From assembly GCA_945900945.1 (NCBI GenBank), contig CAMDKL010000045.1:1-37532 (forward strand): 37,532 nucleotides of DNA. Reading direction: 5' to 3'. Shown here piece after piece: positions 8,281 through 17,766 of the stretch. A program made the position numbers and the translations under genes. Under the pieces are notes generated by a model. It saw only the letters and a list, made by a program, of their open reading frames with translations. It was not told where the DNA came from and searched no databases. The stretch comes from Pirellula staleyi DSM 6068. GTDB lineage: Bacteria; Planctomycetota; Planctomycetia; Pirellulales; Pirellulaceae. The number at the start of each line of letters is the position of its first letter. Position 1 is the stretch's first letter.

Positions 8281-8745
8281 TCGGTAACCGGTCGCCACCA
8301 TACACCTTACAGGGCGTTGATTTTGGGAGCCGTTCTTGGTTTCCTGTGTGCTTTGGCCATTGAATTCACGAAAGATGACGATGGCAAAAACAGCCTGTTT
8401 GGCGCGGCGTTGCTCAATATGGCTGTGTTGGGCGCCGTGATTTCTTATTTCCTGATGATGGTCAGCTTCATTCAATTGCGTTTGCGACGTCCCGACCTGA
8501 AGCGTCCCTATCGCAGTCCACTGGGCATTCCCGGCGCTGCTGTGGGAGCCGTCTTTTCTCTAATTGCCTTGGCCGCGACTTTCATGGTGTCAGATTACCG
8601 CCCCGCCGTATGGGGCGTGGCGTTGTTTCTCGTGATTGGAATCCTCTATTTTGTGTTCTACAGTCGCCATCGGCTGGTCGCTGATGCACCAGAGGAAGAA
8701 AACGCACTGATTGCTGAAGCCGAACAAGAGCTCTCTCACACGTGA
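8281..8745 (+). pseudogene. APC-family amine/amino-acid permease, C-terminal fragment
   Basis: The translation from about 8290 (TPYRALILGAVLGFLCALAI) runs through LLNMAVLGAVISYFLMMVSF, RPYRSPLGIPGA and a final helix before SRHRLVADAPEEEN. This is the last third of an APC-superfamily permease and looks most like the ethanolamine-permease branch. The first 300 or so residues are absent: the fragment starts right at the edge of the dispersed repeat. A GTG at 8260 would open the frame but lies in the repeat. It precedes a kinase and phospholyase, so it was probably once the transporter of that module. Confidence 0.75.
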
Positions 8746-9072
8746 TCCTCGGAAACCGTTGGCGATGCGCTGATTGAAAGTCTGTGTGTCCAGGCTGCGT
8801 TCTTTGGCCTGGAGACGCTCCTCGTTTGTGGTTGGCCGTGCGTTCGCCGTCGGCGATGAATCGCAACGGCCTGCGTGCCCCCGAGGATAGCGACCGGCAT
8901 CATGGAGTGACAGACATCTGCTGAAATGTAGATAAACTGGTGCCTGATGATGAAAGGGGAAGATTGATGTTGGCGGTTTGACATCTGGATGCCCGGACAT
9001 ACTACAATGCCGCAGCCAAATATCAATCGACCGTTCGAATGACGAATCGGTTCAGTGTGGGAGCGTAATTCT
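8746..9072. other. Intergenic region upstream of the kinase-phospholyase pair
   Basis: 327 bases with no recognisable gene. The only candidate signal is the promoter-like sequence at 8978-9008. Confidence 0.5.
8978..9008 (+). promoter_or_regulatory. Possible sigma-70 promoter for the kinase-phospholyase pair
   Basis: TTGACA at 8978-8983 and TACAAT at 9003-9008 on the plus strand, with a 19-base spacer that is longer than ideal. It lies 65 bases upstream of the kinase start. The -35 match is perfect but the spacing weakens the call. Confidence 0.3.
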
Positions 9073-10065
9073 ATGACGGGACTTTATGACGATGCGTTTG
9101 TAGAGGAACTGCGCGCAGGTGCTCAGGACCTCGTTGCCGAATGGGGTTTGTCGCCGCGGAGCGTGGTTAGTCTGCTTCATCTCTCTGAGAACGCAACCTT
9201 CTGTGCCGACGACCCGGAGACAGGTGCGAGGGTCGTCCTGCGCGTCCACCGTCCGGGTTATCACAATTGCCAGGAGATCGAATCCGAACTGGCCTGGCTT
9301 GCAGACCTGATCGACCGTGGCATCGTCAACGCGCCCCGCCCGCACCAGACACGCAGCGGCGGCCACATCGCCGAGTTTAAAAACAGCGGAGAGTCTCGGC
9401 ATGTGGTTGGCTTTGCGTTCATGCCGGGTCGCGAGCCCTCGCCCGCGGATGACCTGTCCGATAGTTTTCGTAGGCTTGGCACCATCACCGCTCGGCTTCA
9501 CGATCATGCAAAGCATTGGAGATTCCCTGCAGGCTTTACCCGTAAGACTTGGAACTTCGATACCACCATTGGTCGCACGTCCTACTGGGGCGACTGGCGA
9601 GACGGCTTGGGGCTGACGAGAGCAGGCAAAGGAGTGCTCCAACGTACCGCCGAAGCACTTGAGACCAAGCTCAACATCTGGGGGACCGGGCCCGAGCGGT
9701 TTGGCCTGATCCATGCTGATCTCCGCCTTGCCAATCTCCTGATCGAGGATCAGCAAATTGCGGTGATCGATTTCGACGATTGTGGCTTCGGTTGGTTCGG
9801 CTTTGATTTCGCTGCTGCCATAAGTTTCATCGAGACCGACGACTCGATACCCGATCTGCAAACGGCCTGGATCGAAGGCTACCGTTGCTGTGCCGAATTC
9901 ACGGGTGACGATGTGGCGATGCTCCCTGTATTCGTGATGCTCCGCCGTTTACAACTGACCGCATGGATCGCCAGCCATGCTGAGACTCCGACCGCCCAGG
10001 CGATGGGGGTGCTCTATACCGAGGGCACCATCGAACTGGCGGAGCATTTCATGAGTACGACTTGA
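9073..10065 (+). CDS. APH/choline-kinase-fold small-molecule kinase (hydroxylysine/ethanolamine kinase-like)
   Basis: 330 residues from ATG 9073, preceded by GGGAG about 10 bases upstream; a GTG at 9055 would add six residues and is less likely. The catalytic loop HADLRLAN has H214, D216 and N221, and the Mg-binding motif IDFDDCG has D233, as in aminoglycoside phosphotransferase-fold kinases. The gene is followed after 22 bases by a phospholyase-type class III aminotransferase. In animals the same pair (HYKK with PHYKPL) degrades 5-hydroxylysine by phosphorylation then elimination; ethanolamine kinase with ETNPPL acts similarly. An amino-alcohol substrate is therefore likely. Which one cannot be read from sequence alone. 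Confidence 0.82.
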   Translation: MTGLYDDAFVEELRAGAQDLVAEWGLSPRSVVSLLHLSENATFCADDPETGARVVLRVHRPGYHNCQEIESELAWLADLIDRGIVNAPRPHQTRSGGHIAEFKNSGESRHVVGFAFMPGREPSPADDLSDSFRRLGTITARLHDHAKHWRFPAGFTRKTWNFDTTIGRTSYWGDWRDGLGLTRAGKGVLQRTAEALETKLNIWGTGPERFGLIHADLRLANLLIEDQQIAVIDFDDCGFGWFGFDFAAAISFIETDDSIPDLQTAWIEGYRCCAEFTGDDVAMLPVFVMLRRLQLTAWIASHAETPTAQAMGVLYTEGTIELAEHFMSTT

Positions 10066-10087
10066 TGACAGGCAGAGGCTCATCGAT

Positions 10088-11410
10088 ATGTCGCTGAAGT
10101 TCCGCCCAATCCTCGACATGAACGCTTTCAACGCAGCAGCGGATAGCGGTCGCGACCCGCTGCTCGACCGTCGGCTTAAGAATTGCGGCGCCGCCTCAGT
10201 GCTATTCTACCGCCGCCCGATCGAGATGGTGCGCGCCCAAGGTGTCTGGATGGAAGCCGCCGACGGCAGCCGTTATCTCGACTTCTACAATAATGTGTCG
10301 TCCGTCGGACACTGTCATCCTCGAGTGGTCTCCGCCATTTCCGCTCAGGCGGCTGAACTCAACACGAACACGCGCTACCTCGACCGACGTGTGGAGGCTT
10401 ATCTGGAGCGTCTGAAGGCAACGCTCCCTACGGAACTGTCCAACGTGGTGATGTGCTGTACGGGCTCGGAGGCCAACGATTTGGCACTCCGCGTTGCGTT
10501 CAAAGCGACTGGCCGCAGCGGTGTGATCGTCACGGAAACCGCTTATCACGGCAATACCCTTGCGGTGACGGAGATCTCACCCGCCTCCTATAGACAAGGC
10601 GAACCGCCCGAACACGTGCATACCATCCCGGCACCGAGCCGAGTCGCTTACGGTCAGGAGATCGAGGCAGGCTTCGCACAGGCCGTGCAACGCGCCGCGC
10701 AGACTCTGAGAAGGCGAGGCCATCCGCCGGCAGTCTTCATCTGCGATTCGATCTTCTCGTCAGACGGAGTGTTTACCAATCCCGCAAAATTTCTCACAAC
10801 CGCAGTCGCCGCCGCGCGAAATGCCGGTTGTCTTTACATCGCTGACGAGGTCCAGCCTGGTTTTGCTCGTACCGGCGACACCTTTTGGGGCTTCGAGCGA
10901 CAAGGTGTTGTTCCGGACGTTGTCACGATGGGGAAACCGATGGGGAACGGCTTCCCCATGGCCGCCCTGGTAACGCGTCCAGAACTGCTCGCTATCTTCT
11001 GCCACGATGTCGGCTATTTCAACACATTCGCTGGCAATGCATTGGCCGCTGCCGCCGGCATGGCGGTCCTTGACGTGATCGAAAGTGAGGGTTTGCAGCA
11101 GAACTCCGCCCGCGTTGGCGCTCATCTGCTGGCTCGCCTTGGGAAGATCGTGACCGAGGATTCCCGCGTTGCTGAAGTCCGCGGCGCAGGTCTCTTTCTC
11201 GGCATCGATCTCTGCCAACCCGATGATCCTGGCAGTCCAAACCCCGCCCTGGCCGCTGAGTTGATCAATGCTCTGCGAGACCGCCATGTGCTGATCGGAG
11301 CCACAGGCTGTTACGGCCAGACCCTCAAGGTTCGCCCACCACTCTGCCTGACCACGACTGAGGCTGATCTTTTTGTCGACGCCCTCAGCGACTCCCTTGC
11401 TGTCACCTGA
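10088..11410 (+). CDS. Class III PLP enzyme, ethanolamine-phosphate/phosphohydroxylysine phospholyase-like
   Basis: 440 residues. The PLP-binding lysine is K283 in TMGKPMGNGFPM. GSEANDLAL (126-134) binds the cofactor phosphate, YHGNT is conserved, and DEVQPGFARTG supplies the Asp that contacts the pyridine nitrogen. The segments GKPMGNG, YFNTFAGN and LKVRPPLCLTTTEAD resemble the ETNPPL/PHYKPL subgroup, which eliminates phosphate and ammonia from O-phosphorylated amino alcohols, more than ordinary transaminases. It is probably co-transcribed with the kinase upstream (22-base gap with a purine-rich aggcagagg). Predicted products are an aldehyde, ammonia and phosphate. General transamination is the alternative. 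Confidence 0.82.
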   Translation: MSLKFRPILDMNAFNAAADSGRDPLLDRRLKNCGAASVLFYRRPIEMVRAQGVWMEAADGSRYLDFYNNVSSVGHCHPRVVSAISAQAAELNTNTRYLDRRVEAYLERLKATLPTELSNVVMCCTGSEANDLALRVAFKATGRSGVIVTETAYHGNTLAVTEISPASYRQGEPPEHVHTIPAPSRVAYGQEIEAGFAQAVQRAAQTLRRRGHPPAVFICDSIFSSDGVFTNPAKFLTTAVAAARNAGCLYIADEVQPGFARTGDTFWGFERQGVVPDVVTMGKPMGNGFPMAALVTRPELLAIFCHDVGYFNTFAGNALAAAAGMAVLDVIESEGLQQNSARVGAHLLARLGKIVTEDSRVAEVRGAGLFLGIDLCQPDDPGSPNPALAAELINALRDRHVLIGATGCYGQTLKVRPPLCLTTTEADLFVDALSDSLAVT

Positions 11411-11655
11411 AGTCCCCGCTTAGTAAGCGGTCGGCTCGAGCACTATTTTCTGAGAGTGGCAACTAGCACAGGCCTGTGTTGTCCGTAAAATAAGTCGCGT
11501 CATCAGAGCCAGAGGCAAGGTCCGCTGATTTCAGTCAATTGGCCTGGAACCGGACGGGGCAGTCGGTGCTGGGAGTCTGCGACAGGAGCCAGCCCTGCCG
11601 GGCCAGATTGATCCCGCCCTCGCTATTCGCAATCGAATTTGTTATCGTAACGAAA

Positions 11656-13143
11656 ATGAACCACCAACAAAACGACGACCGTCTCGCTCTTGAAAAACTG
11701 GGCTACCAACAGGAACTGCTTCGACGCATGGGTGGGTTCTCCAACTATGCTGTTTCGCTCTCTATCATTTGCATTCTTGCCGGTGGAATCACATCGTTTC
11801 ATCTAGCGTTCTGCGCCACAGGAGGAGCTGGAGTCGTCCTTGGCTGGCTGTTCATGAGCCTGATCACATTGGGATTCGCTTCGACCATGGGGCAGCTAGC
11901 CTCAGCATTTCCGACTGCAGGAGGCCTGTATCACTGGGCGACGATTCTCGGAGGAAGAGGCTGGGGTTGGATCACGGCATGGTTCAATCTCATGGGCTTG
12001 ATGACCATCCTCGCCGCAATCAATGTTGGGACCTTTGAGTTTTGCTGGGGTACTATTGGTACACTCACCGAAATTCGTCTACCCATTGAGCACTTATCGT
12101 ACTGGCAGTTGGGCGCCGTGTTCGTCATCACGTCCACGCAGGCGGCACTCAACCACCGGAGCATCCACGCGGTAACGTTACTCACGGATCTTAGTGGATA
12201 TTTGATTCTCCTATTTTCGTTGGCTCTCACAATATCTTTGCTGGTATATGCACCGGGATACGAATGGCAGCGCCTGATCACTTTGACAAACTACAGCGGT
12301 TTTCCCAGCGAAAGCGAGGCTGTTTGGCCTCGCAGCGAGAGTCTGCTGTGGATGTTTGGCCTCGGGCTCCTCCTGCCTGCCTATACGATTACGGGCTACG
12401 ATGCAAGCGCACACACCTCTGAAGAAACCGTTGACCCTGGACGCGTCGTACCACGAAGTATTCTCCAGGCAGTTTTGGTCTCTTCGTTATTCGGCTGGTT
12501 CATGCTAATCGCGATCGTACTTGCAATTCCGAATATGGATGACGCGGCTCACGAGGGCAGAAATGTCGTTTACTGGACAATCTCGAAGGTGCTCCCCAAG
12601 CCGACTGCAATTGTCATTTGTATTGGAATTTTTATCGCGCAATACATCTGCGGACTGGCTGCCATGACAAGTACTTCGCGAATGATGTATGCTTTCGCGA
12701 GAGATGGTGGCCTCCCGGCATCCGATTGGTTGAAATGGGTGTGCAAAACGAGTCGAACACCCGTTTTAGCGATCTGGACTGTCGCGGTCTTCTCATTCCT
12801 ATTCACCATTTTCGCGCCAGTTTACTCAACGATGACCACAACAAGCGTCATTTTTCTCTATATTTCTTATCTTTTGCCAACCTATCTCGGGCTGCGCACG
12901 TATGGCAAGAGCTGGACGGCGATGGGACCATGGACACTAGGGTGGGCTTATCGGCCACTGTCAGTATTGTGTGTAGTGGGTGGAGGTGCAGTAATCGTGA
13001 TTGGCGTCCAGCCCCCAAACGGCATTGCTTTCTGGATCACACTATTCACCAGCCTCCTGCTAGCCGCAATATGGCTTTTGTATTCGCGCCGCACCTTTAT
13101 CGGACCGCCAAAGCTGAACCGCAACATTTTGGAGAGTTTGTAG
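11656..13143 (+). CDS. APC-superfamily amino acid/amine permease (ACT family-like)
   Basis: 495 residues from ATG 11656; the frame is open from 11539 but the N-terminus before MNHQQNDDRLALEKLGYQQ looks untranslated. The segment LGYQQELLRRMGGFSNYAVS is the typical opening of amino acid/choline/GABA permeases. About 12 hydrophobic helices follow. GITSFHLAF in helix 1, SAFPTAGGLYHWA, GYDASAHTSEET and SRMMYAFARDGGLPAS are hallmark APC motifs. It probably imports the amine or amino acid used by the kinase and phospholyase upstream and may replace the truncated permease at 8281. The gap from the phospholyase is 245 bases, so it may have its own promoter. Confidence 0.88.
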   Translation: MNHQQNDDRLALEKLGYQQELLRRMGGFSNYAVSLSIICILAGGITSFHLAFCATGGAGVVLGWLFMSLITLGFASTMGQLASAFPTAGGLYHWATILGGRGWGWITAWFNLMGLMTILAAINVGTFEFCWGTIGTLTEIRLPIEHLSYWQLGAVFVITSTQAALNHRSIHAVTLLTDLSGYLILLFSLALTISLLVYAPGYEWQRLITLTNYSGFPSESEAVWPRSESLLWMFGLGLLLPAYTITGYDASAHTSEETVDPGRVVPRSILQAVLVSSLFGWFMLIAIVLAIPNMDDAAHEGRNVVYWTISKVLPKPTAIVICIGIFIAQYICGLAAMTSTSRMMYAFARDGGLPASDWLKWVCKTSRTPVLAIWTVAVFSFLFTIFAPVYSTMTTTSVIFLYISYLLPTYLGLRTYGKSWTAMGPWTLGWAYRPLSVLCVVGGGAVIVIGVQPPNGIAFWITLFTSLLLAAIWLLYSRRTFIGPPKLNRNILESL

Positions 13144-13164
13144 TTTTAAATAATGTCCGAAATC

Positions 13165-13875
13165 ACACCGTGTCGTGGTGACGTCGAGCACCTCCGTGAA
13201 CCCGTACTCGGTCACTTCGGACAGCGATTAGGGCAGCAGATCGATCATGTTCTGGAGGGCGGCCACCGCCTCTGGGCTATCGAATCGCGTGGTGAGCGTC
13301 TTGTTCTTCTTGCTGCCACTAGTCAGTTGCCCGCTCATTGTGATGAAACGGGCATACCAGTCGACTAAGAAGTTCGACATGTCGTTCGCGCCGACCATCG
13401 CGCTGCCGGCAACATCACCCGATGTCAGCGCCTTGGCAGCCGCGAGGTATTCGGCCCAGGTGGTGGGCACTGTGGGCTGGCCGATGCCGCCCAGCAGATC
13501 CTTGCGGTAGAAAAGGATGCAGGATCCGCTTTCGATACCGGGGAGCAAATACAGCGTGTCGCCACCGAACTCTCCGGTCTGCACGTCGCGTACCCCCAGA
13601 TCATCCCGCTCACGGTCGACTAGCAAGATGCGCACCGTCTGACCGGCATACTTCTTAGGATCGAAGCTTTCAGTCCCAGCGGCTTTGGCACTGAGCGAGG
13701 ATGCGTTCGTCTTGGTGTTGCCAGTAAGCGTGCCGCCTGAATCAACTTGAGCTGTGCGTCCTGATCCATGCGTCGACACTCCACAATGCGGAGCACGCCC
13801 AGCATACCGCGAGTATGCGACACCTAGTGATGCAGTATCAACAGACGTTTTTCCTCTGTGTCGTTCAAAGACCAA
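13165..13875 (-). pseudogene. ABC-transporter solute-binding protein (family 1), decayed
   Basis: Minus-strand segments FDPKKYAGQTVRILLVDRE, LPGIESGSCILFYRKDLLGG, PTTWAEYLAAAKALTSGDVA and FDSPEAVAALQNMIDLLP are typical of sugar-binding lipoproteins of about 430 residues. The piece between the first two is much too short, so about 100 residues are missing. A TAA follows IDLLP at 13228-13230, yet the same frame continues with SVTEYGFTEVLD-like sequence (actual LSEVTEYGFTEVLD), so this is a premature stop. The sequence ends at about 13165 without a C-terminus, and there is no intact lipoprotein signal. This is a dead gene with at least three lesions. Confidence 0.75.
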
Positions 13876-14015
13876 AAGATAAAAGTAGCCCCATCAATGT
13901 CAATTCCTCGCTCGTCTAAAGGTTCACGAGCCATCGATCAGTTAAGGTCAAGCTCCGAACCTACTCGCCCTATTACAAAGACGCAACATCTAATCCTCTA
14001 TCTATTCGCTTTCTT

Positions 14016-14495
14016 TCATTTTCGATGCTGTTCGTCTATCAGCGGTTTGAGTTTCGCCGCATACACGTCGTATCCGGCTGGTGAGAGATGTATGTTGTCC
14101 GACGTGAACAACTCTTGTTTCAACGTGCCGTCAGGTTTAACGAAATCTCCCCACAGTTTCAAAACTCCCGCATTCGGTGTATTGCCGAGATTGAGTGTAT
14201 CAAGTGCCGCATGCGTTTTCTTGATGTCGTCATAGAAGCGATTTCCCGGTGCGTGAGCAGGCAAAACTTCAGTCACAATGATTTGTGAGTTGGGAAATTT
14301 GCGTCGAAGATTCTCAGAACATATTTTGAGTCCTTTTGCAGCAGCATCGGCACCGAAGTGCCCTGCGGTCGGGATAAGCGGCCAACCTGACTTTTGGGGC
14401 TCCGCAGTAAAATACGGGTATTTCAAGACGGAATCATCCGCCAATATTGCGGATCAACTGAGTAAAGCGAGCAGGGTGATAAGTTGTCGGTTCAT
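14016..14495 (-). pseudogene. SGNH/GDSL hydrolase, signal peptide interrupted and catalytic block lost
   Basis: ATG at 14493-14495 opens MNRQLITLLALLS, followed by an in-frame TGA at codon 14. The reading then resumes in the same frame as SAILADDSVLKYPYF, so a stop lies inside the signal peptide. Downstream blocks fit planctomycete SGNH hydrolases: IIVTEVLPAHAPGNRFYDDI and DNIHLSPAGYDVYAAKLKP (block V with the catalytic Asp and His). The GDS nucleophile block and the G-N block expected between AGHFG and DAAAKGL are missing, about 90-100 residues short of relatives. Translation could only start at an internal TTG (14444). The product would be inactive. Confidence 0.75.
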
Positions 14496-14768
14496 GTTGT
14501 CTTCTCGGGTAGGCGAACTTGCTTTTATCCCGGTTTAGGACGGTAATCCCTAAAGTTTGGGGAGTTATCTCTGATCTGTCAACTTGGCTGTTACTGATTC
14601 AGGCGTAGTCATGTTCACAGTTGATGAGCTGACCGCTGCATCCTGCCGAATCTGGGAAGCTAGCCGATAGGCACATCCTTGTAGAAATCGCAGACGCGTG
14701 TTGGAGGGAAGCGGACGCTTGCATAATGGAGTTGAGCGTAGCCCTAATTGCAAGAGAAACGTGCAGCA

Positions 14769-16109
14769 TCAGTCGAGTCCGAATCCTTTACGATAAGTCT
14801 TTCGAATCAGTTCCTCTGCTTCAGGAGCGTTTGTGGCATTCATCGTGATTGCATCCCATTCAATCTTTTTTCCGAGCCGAATGGGAAGCACACCGATTAA
14901 TAGTGATTCCGTGAAGGGTGCCGAATACCAAAATCCAGCCTTCGCATCTTCGGGTTTATTAGCGATACAGGCATCAACCCATTCCTGTCGGTGACCAACA
15001 CTTCGAGGAATAGTCGGTTTGGGTGGCTCGAAGTTGAGCATCTTCGATTCAGGAACCAAACGTGGTGCACCCGACCAGCCGCCGCAGAGAATGACTCCTT
15101 TGGAACCGACAAAATAGATGCCGTTATCGTCCAGTTTTTGATCCGACTCCGACCCAGGCGGTAACGGCGGTTTCTTGCCGCCGTCATACCAAATCACTGT
15201 GATCGGACCATGCTTTCCTTTGGCTTGGAAATGCCATTTGACAATACTCCATTCGGGGAAAGTATCGGGATTCGTTGGTCCCGTTTCCGCTTCGACCGAC
15301 TTCGGCGAACCAAGATCCAAAGCGTACCATGCCGGATCGGCATTATGTACCATCATGTCCCCCACCGCCCCACATCCAAAATCGTAAAACCCTCTCCATT
15401 GTTTGGGCGCATAATTTGAATGGTATGCTCGATCAGAAGCGGGACCGAGCCACATATTCCAGTCGAGAGTTTTTGGAACAGGTTGAGGCTCAGACGGACG
15501 CAGCTTGCCTTGAGTCTGCCAGAATTTCCCGGGACGATCCGACCAAGTGTGGACTTCGGTCACTTGCCCGATGACTCCAGCATCGATCCATTCTTTTGTC
15601 TGTCGCAAGCCTTCGCCAGCGTGACCAGCATTTCCCATTTGCGTAACGGCTTTTGTTTCTGCGGCGACCTTTTTTAGGAGTCTCGCCTCTTCAATCGTGT
15701 GCGTCAGGGGCTTCTCGCAATAGACGTGCTTCCCCATGCGCATCGCAGCAAGCGCAATCGGTGCATGCCAATGATCGGGAGTCCCGATGATAACGGCATC
15801 AATTCCCTTTACCTTTTCTAGCATGACGCGATAGTCCTGAAAGAAAGGACGGTCCGGATATTCCTTTGCCATTCTTGCTTCATGTGCCCGCTGGACATCG
15901 CACAACGCGACGATGTTGACATTTGGCAGTTTCGAAAGATCGCGAGTCACCCCACCGCCTTGCCCCCCGATTCCGATACCGGCAATATTGAGCGTATCCG
16001 ATGGGGCCAATTCTCCGGCAGATCCGCAAACGTGCCGTGGTAAAATCGAAAACGCAACGGTCGCACTTGCTGACGTTGCTATAAAACGGCGACGATTTTT
16101 TGGGCTCAT
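14769..16109 (-). CDS. Gfo/Idh/MocA family oxidoreductase with Tat signal
   Basis: 446 residues. The N-terminus has a twin-arginine motif (NRRRFIATSAS) and then an AFSILPRHVCGSA cleavage region, so it is likely exported folded with its cofactor. The Rossmann fold starts at IAGIGIGGQGGG, and the family motif EKPLTH (about residues 132-137) carries the conserved Lys. DHWHAP and GDMMVHNADPAWYALDL are typical of the planctomycete subgroup. It probably oxidises or reduces a sugar or inositol derivative with NAD(P); the substrate is unknown. It reads on the same strand as the MFS gene upstream (200-base gap), which could supply or export a related sugar acid. Confidence 0.9.
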   Translation of the reverse strand: MSPKNRRRFIATSASATVAFSILPRHVCGSAGELAPSDTLNIAGIGIGGQGGGVTRDLSKLPNVNIVALCDVQRAHEARMAKEYPDRPFFQDYRVMLEKVKGIDAVIIGTPDHWHAPIALAAMRMGKHVYCEKPLTHTIEEARLLKKVAAETKAVTQMGNAGHAGEGLRQTKEWIDAGVIGQVTEVHTWSDRPGKFWQTQGKLRPSEPQPVPKTLDWNMWLGPASDRAYHSNYAPKQWRGFYDFGCGAVGDMMVHNADPAWYALDLGSPKSVEAETGPTNPDTFPEWSIVKWHFQAKGKHGPITVIWYDGGKKPPLPPGSESDQKLDDNGIYFVGSKGVILCGGWSGAPRLVPESKMLNFEPPKPTIPRSVGHRQEWVDACIANKPEDAKAGFWYSAPFTESLLIGVLPIRLGKKIEWDAITMNATNAPEAEELIRKTYRKGFGLD

Positions 16110-16309
16110 TTATTCCTTCTTTCAAATCAAAATTCAAGCAGTTGTAGATATTATTGCGCCTCGTGTAATCCGGGCTTGCAACGACGATCGGACCTGATTG
16201 TAGCAGCGGGACGCCCTACGTCTGAATATGGACGAAGCTTATCGGAATCCAAGACACTTTTACAGGCGTGCGAGTTCTCGCCACTTTCTGTCGTTAGGGC
16301 GGGGCTTCT

Positions 16310-17602
16310 TCATGAGTTGGTGCGTTCGCCCTCAGCTCCGCTCTCGAATACGGCTCGCCGAGGGTCGATGAACAACCAGCACACCGCGCCGATCCCGAAT
16401 AGGCCGCTCAACAACAAGAGAGGGAAATTCCAGTCATTGAACCATTCCACCGATTTCGCCACCAAGATAGGGCTGATCACCGCTCCAATTTGGCCGGCTG
16501 TGTTCATCGTGGCCCCAACCACCGCCGAATGCTCGCGCCCGATGTCCAGCACCGTGCCCCAGGCCGGCGCCGTGCTCAGCATGCAGGAGGCCGCCGCCAG
16601 CGCGATGAACAAAGCCGCCATCCGTGGCTCAGTCGAATAGACAGTCATCACGACGAATACCGCCGCTAGCGAGTAGCCCAGCATTGCTGGCACCCGACGG
16701 CCCGCCGCCAAACCGTATCGCGCCGCAATCCAGTCTGAGAGCCAGCCACCCAGGAATTGCGTGCCCACGCTGAGGAACAATGGCAGCGCCGCCAGAAAAC
16801 CAATCTCAGATTTCTCCGCGTGGTGATGCTCCTTTAGATAGGTCGGCAGCCAGGTAATACAAAAATAGAACGTCACGGCATTTGGCACATACATCAAGCA
16901 CAGCAAGATCATGTTCCGCTGGCTGAGCAACCGCGACCAGTACGGCCAACCTCGCAGCAACTGGGCATCCACCTGCCGGTCCGCCAGGATTAGGTCCCGC
17001 TCCTCCTCGCTCACCGCTGGATGCTCCGTCGGCTCGTCGCGGAACCAACGATAAAACAAGTACGCCCAGACAAACCCGATCGATCCAAAGCCGACAAGAA
17101 TAGTCCTCCACGATAGGTGCCAGTCATTCATCAGATGCACCACCAGTACCGGTGTGACCGATCCCGACGCGTAAGCCCCGGCAAAGAAGATGCCCTTGAT
17201 CGTGCCTCGCTCTCGATGCGGCAGCCAGCGTGAAAAAACCCTTGCCATACAGGGCCACGCGCCCGCCTCACCAGCCCCGAACATGAAACGCGTCACCAGG
17301 ATGGAGGTGTAGTTGAAAGCCCCAGCGGTGGCCATGGTGAAGACCGACCACCACAACACGATCCGCGTCAACACGGTGCGCGCACCGTGCCGGTCCGCCC
17401 ACCACGCCGTGGGAATCTCGAAGCCGGCATAGGCCAAAGAAAACGCCGCAAACACATAGCCCATCTGCGATTTTGTCAATCCCAGGTCGCGCTGGATCGC
17501 CTCGCTCATCACGCCGATGCAGGCACGGTCGAGATAGGTGACCATGGCGAGTGTTACCATGAAAAACACGACGATGTAGCGGGTCTTGCTGAAGAAAGGC
17601 AT
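16310..17602 (-). CDS. MFS transporter, anion:cation symporter (ACS) family
   Basis: 430 residues with about 12 hydrophobic helices. YLDRACIGVM in helix 1 and the loop 2-3 signature WWADRHGARTVL mark the MFS; the DR-x-C/N pattern and the motif FMFGAGEAGAWPCMARVFSRW are typical of the hexuronate/glucarate/phthalate ACS branch. C-terminal helices include ISPILVAKSVEWFNDWNFPLLL. It probably moves an organic acid such as a sugar acid with protons. It lies upstream of the Gfo/Idh gene in the same direction. The specific substrate is not determinable here. Confidence 0.9.
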   Translation of the reverse strand: MPFFSKTRYIVVFFMVTLAMVTYLDRACIGVMSEAIQRDLGLTKSQMGYVFAAFSLAYAGFEIPTAWWADRHGARTVLTRIVLWWSVFTMATAGAFNYTSILVTRFMFGAGEAGAWPCMARVFSRWLPHRERGTIKGIFFAGAYASGSVTPVLVVHLMNDWHLSWRTILVGFGSIGFVWAYLFYRWFRDEPTEHPAVSEEERDLILADRQVDAQLLRGWPYWSRLLSQRNMILLCLMYVPNAVTFYFCITWLPTYLKEHHHAEKSEIGFLAALPLFLSVGTQFLGGWLSDWIAARYGLAAGRRVPAMLGYSLAAVFVVMTVYSTEPRMAALFIALAAASCMLSTAPAWGTVLDIGREHSAVVGATMNTAGQIGAVISPILVAKSVEWFNDWNFPLLLLSGLFGIGAVCWLFIDPRRAVFESGAEGERTNS

Positions 17603-17766
17603 GGGGTTGAAATTAGAACTTAGAAGTGATTGGCAAGAACATCTATTTCAACCCTTACCCTACCATATCGACTTTCTATTTGTCGCGACATTCGCGTACG
17701 AGAACTCGTCAACCTGGAATTTTCAACCTAATTTCTCTGGTGGGATCGAAAGTCTATTGCCATTTC

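Noticed and set aside
9052-9861. Minus-strand frame of 269 aa opposite the kinase
   Set aside because: The plus strand carries catalytic motifs HADLRLAN and IDFDD; the minus frame has no recognisable domain.
10760-11287. Minus-strand frame of 175 aa opposite the phospholyase
   Set aside because: Antisense of a well-conserved PLP enzyme; no family features.
11416-11430. Short perfect hairpin ccgctt-agt-aagcgg after the phospholyase gene as a terminator
   Set aside because: Only six base pairs and no T-run follows, so it is too weak to call.
12618-13181. Plus frame of 187 aa inside the APC permease
   Set aside because: Out-of-frame reading of the permease; not hydrophobic and no motifs.
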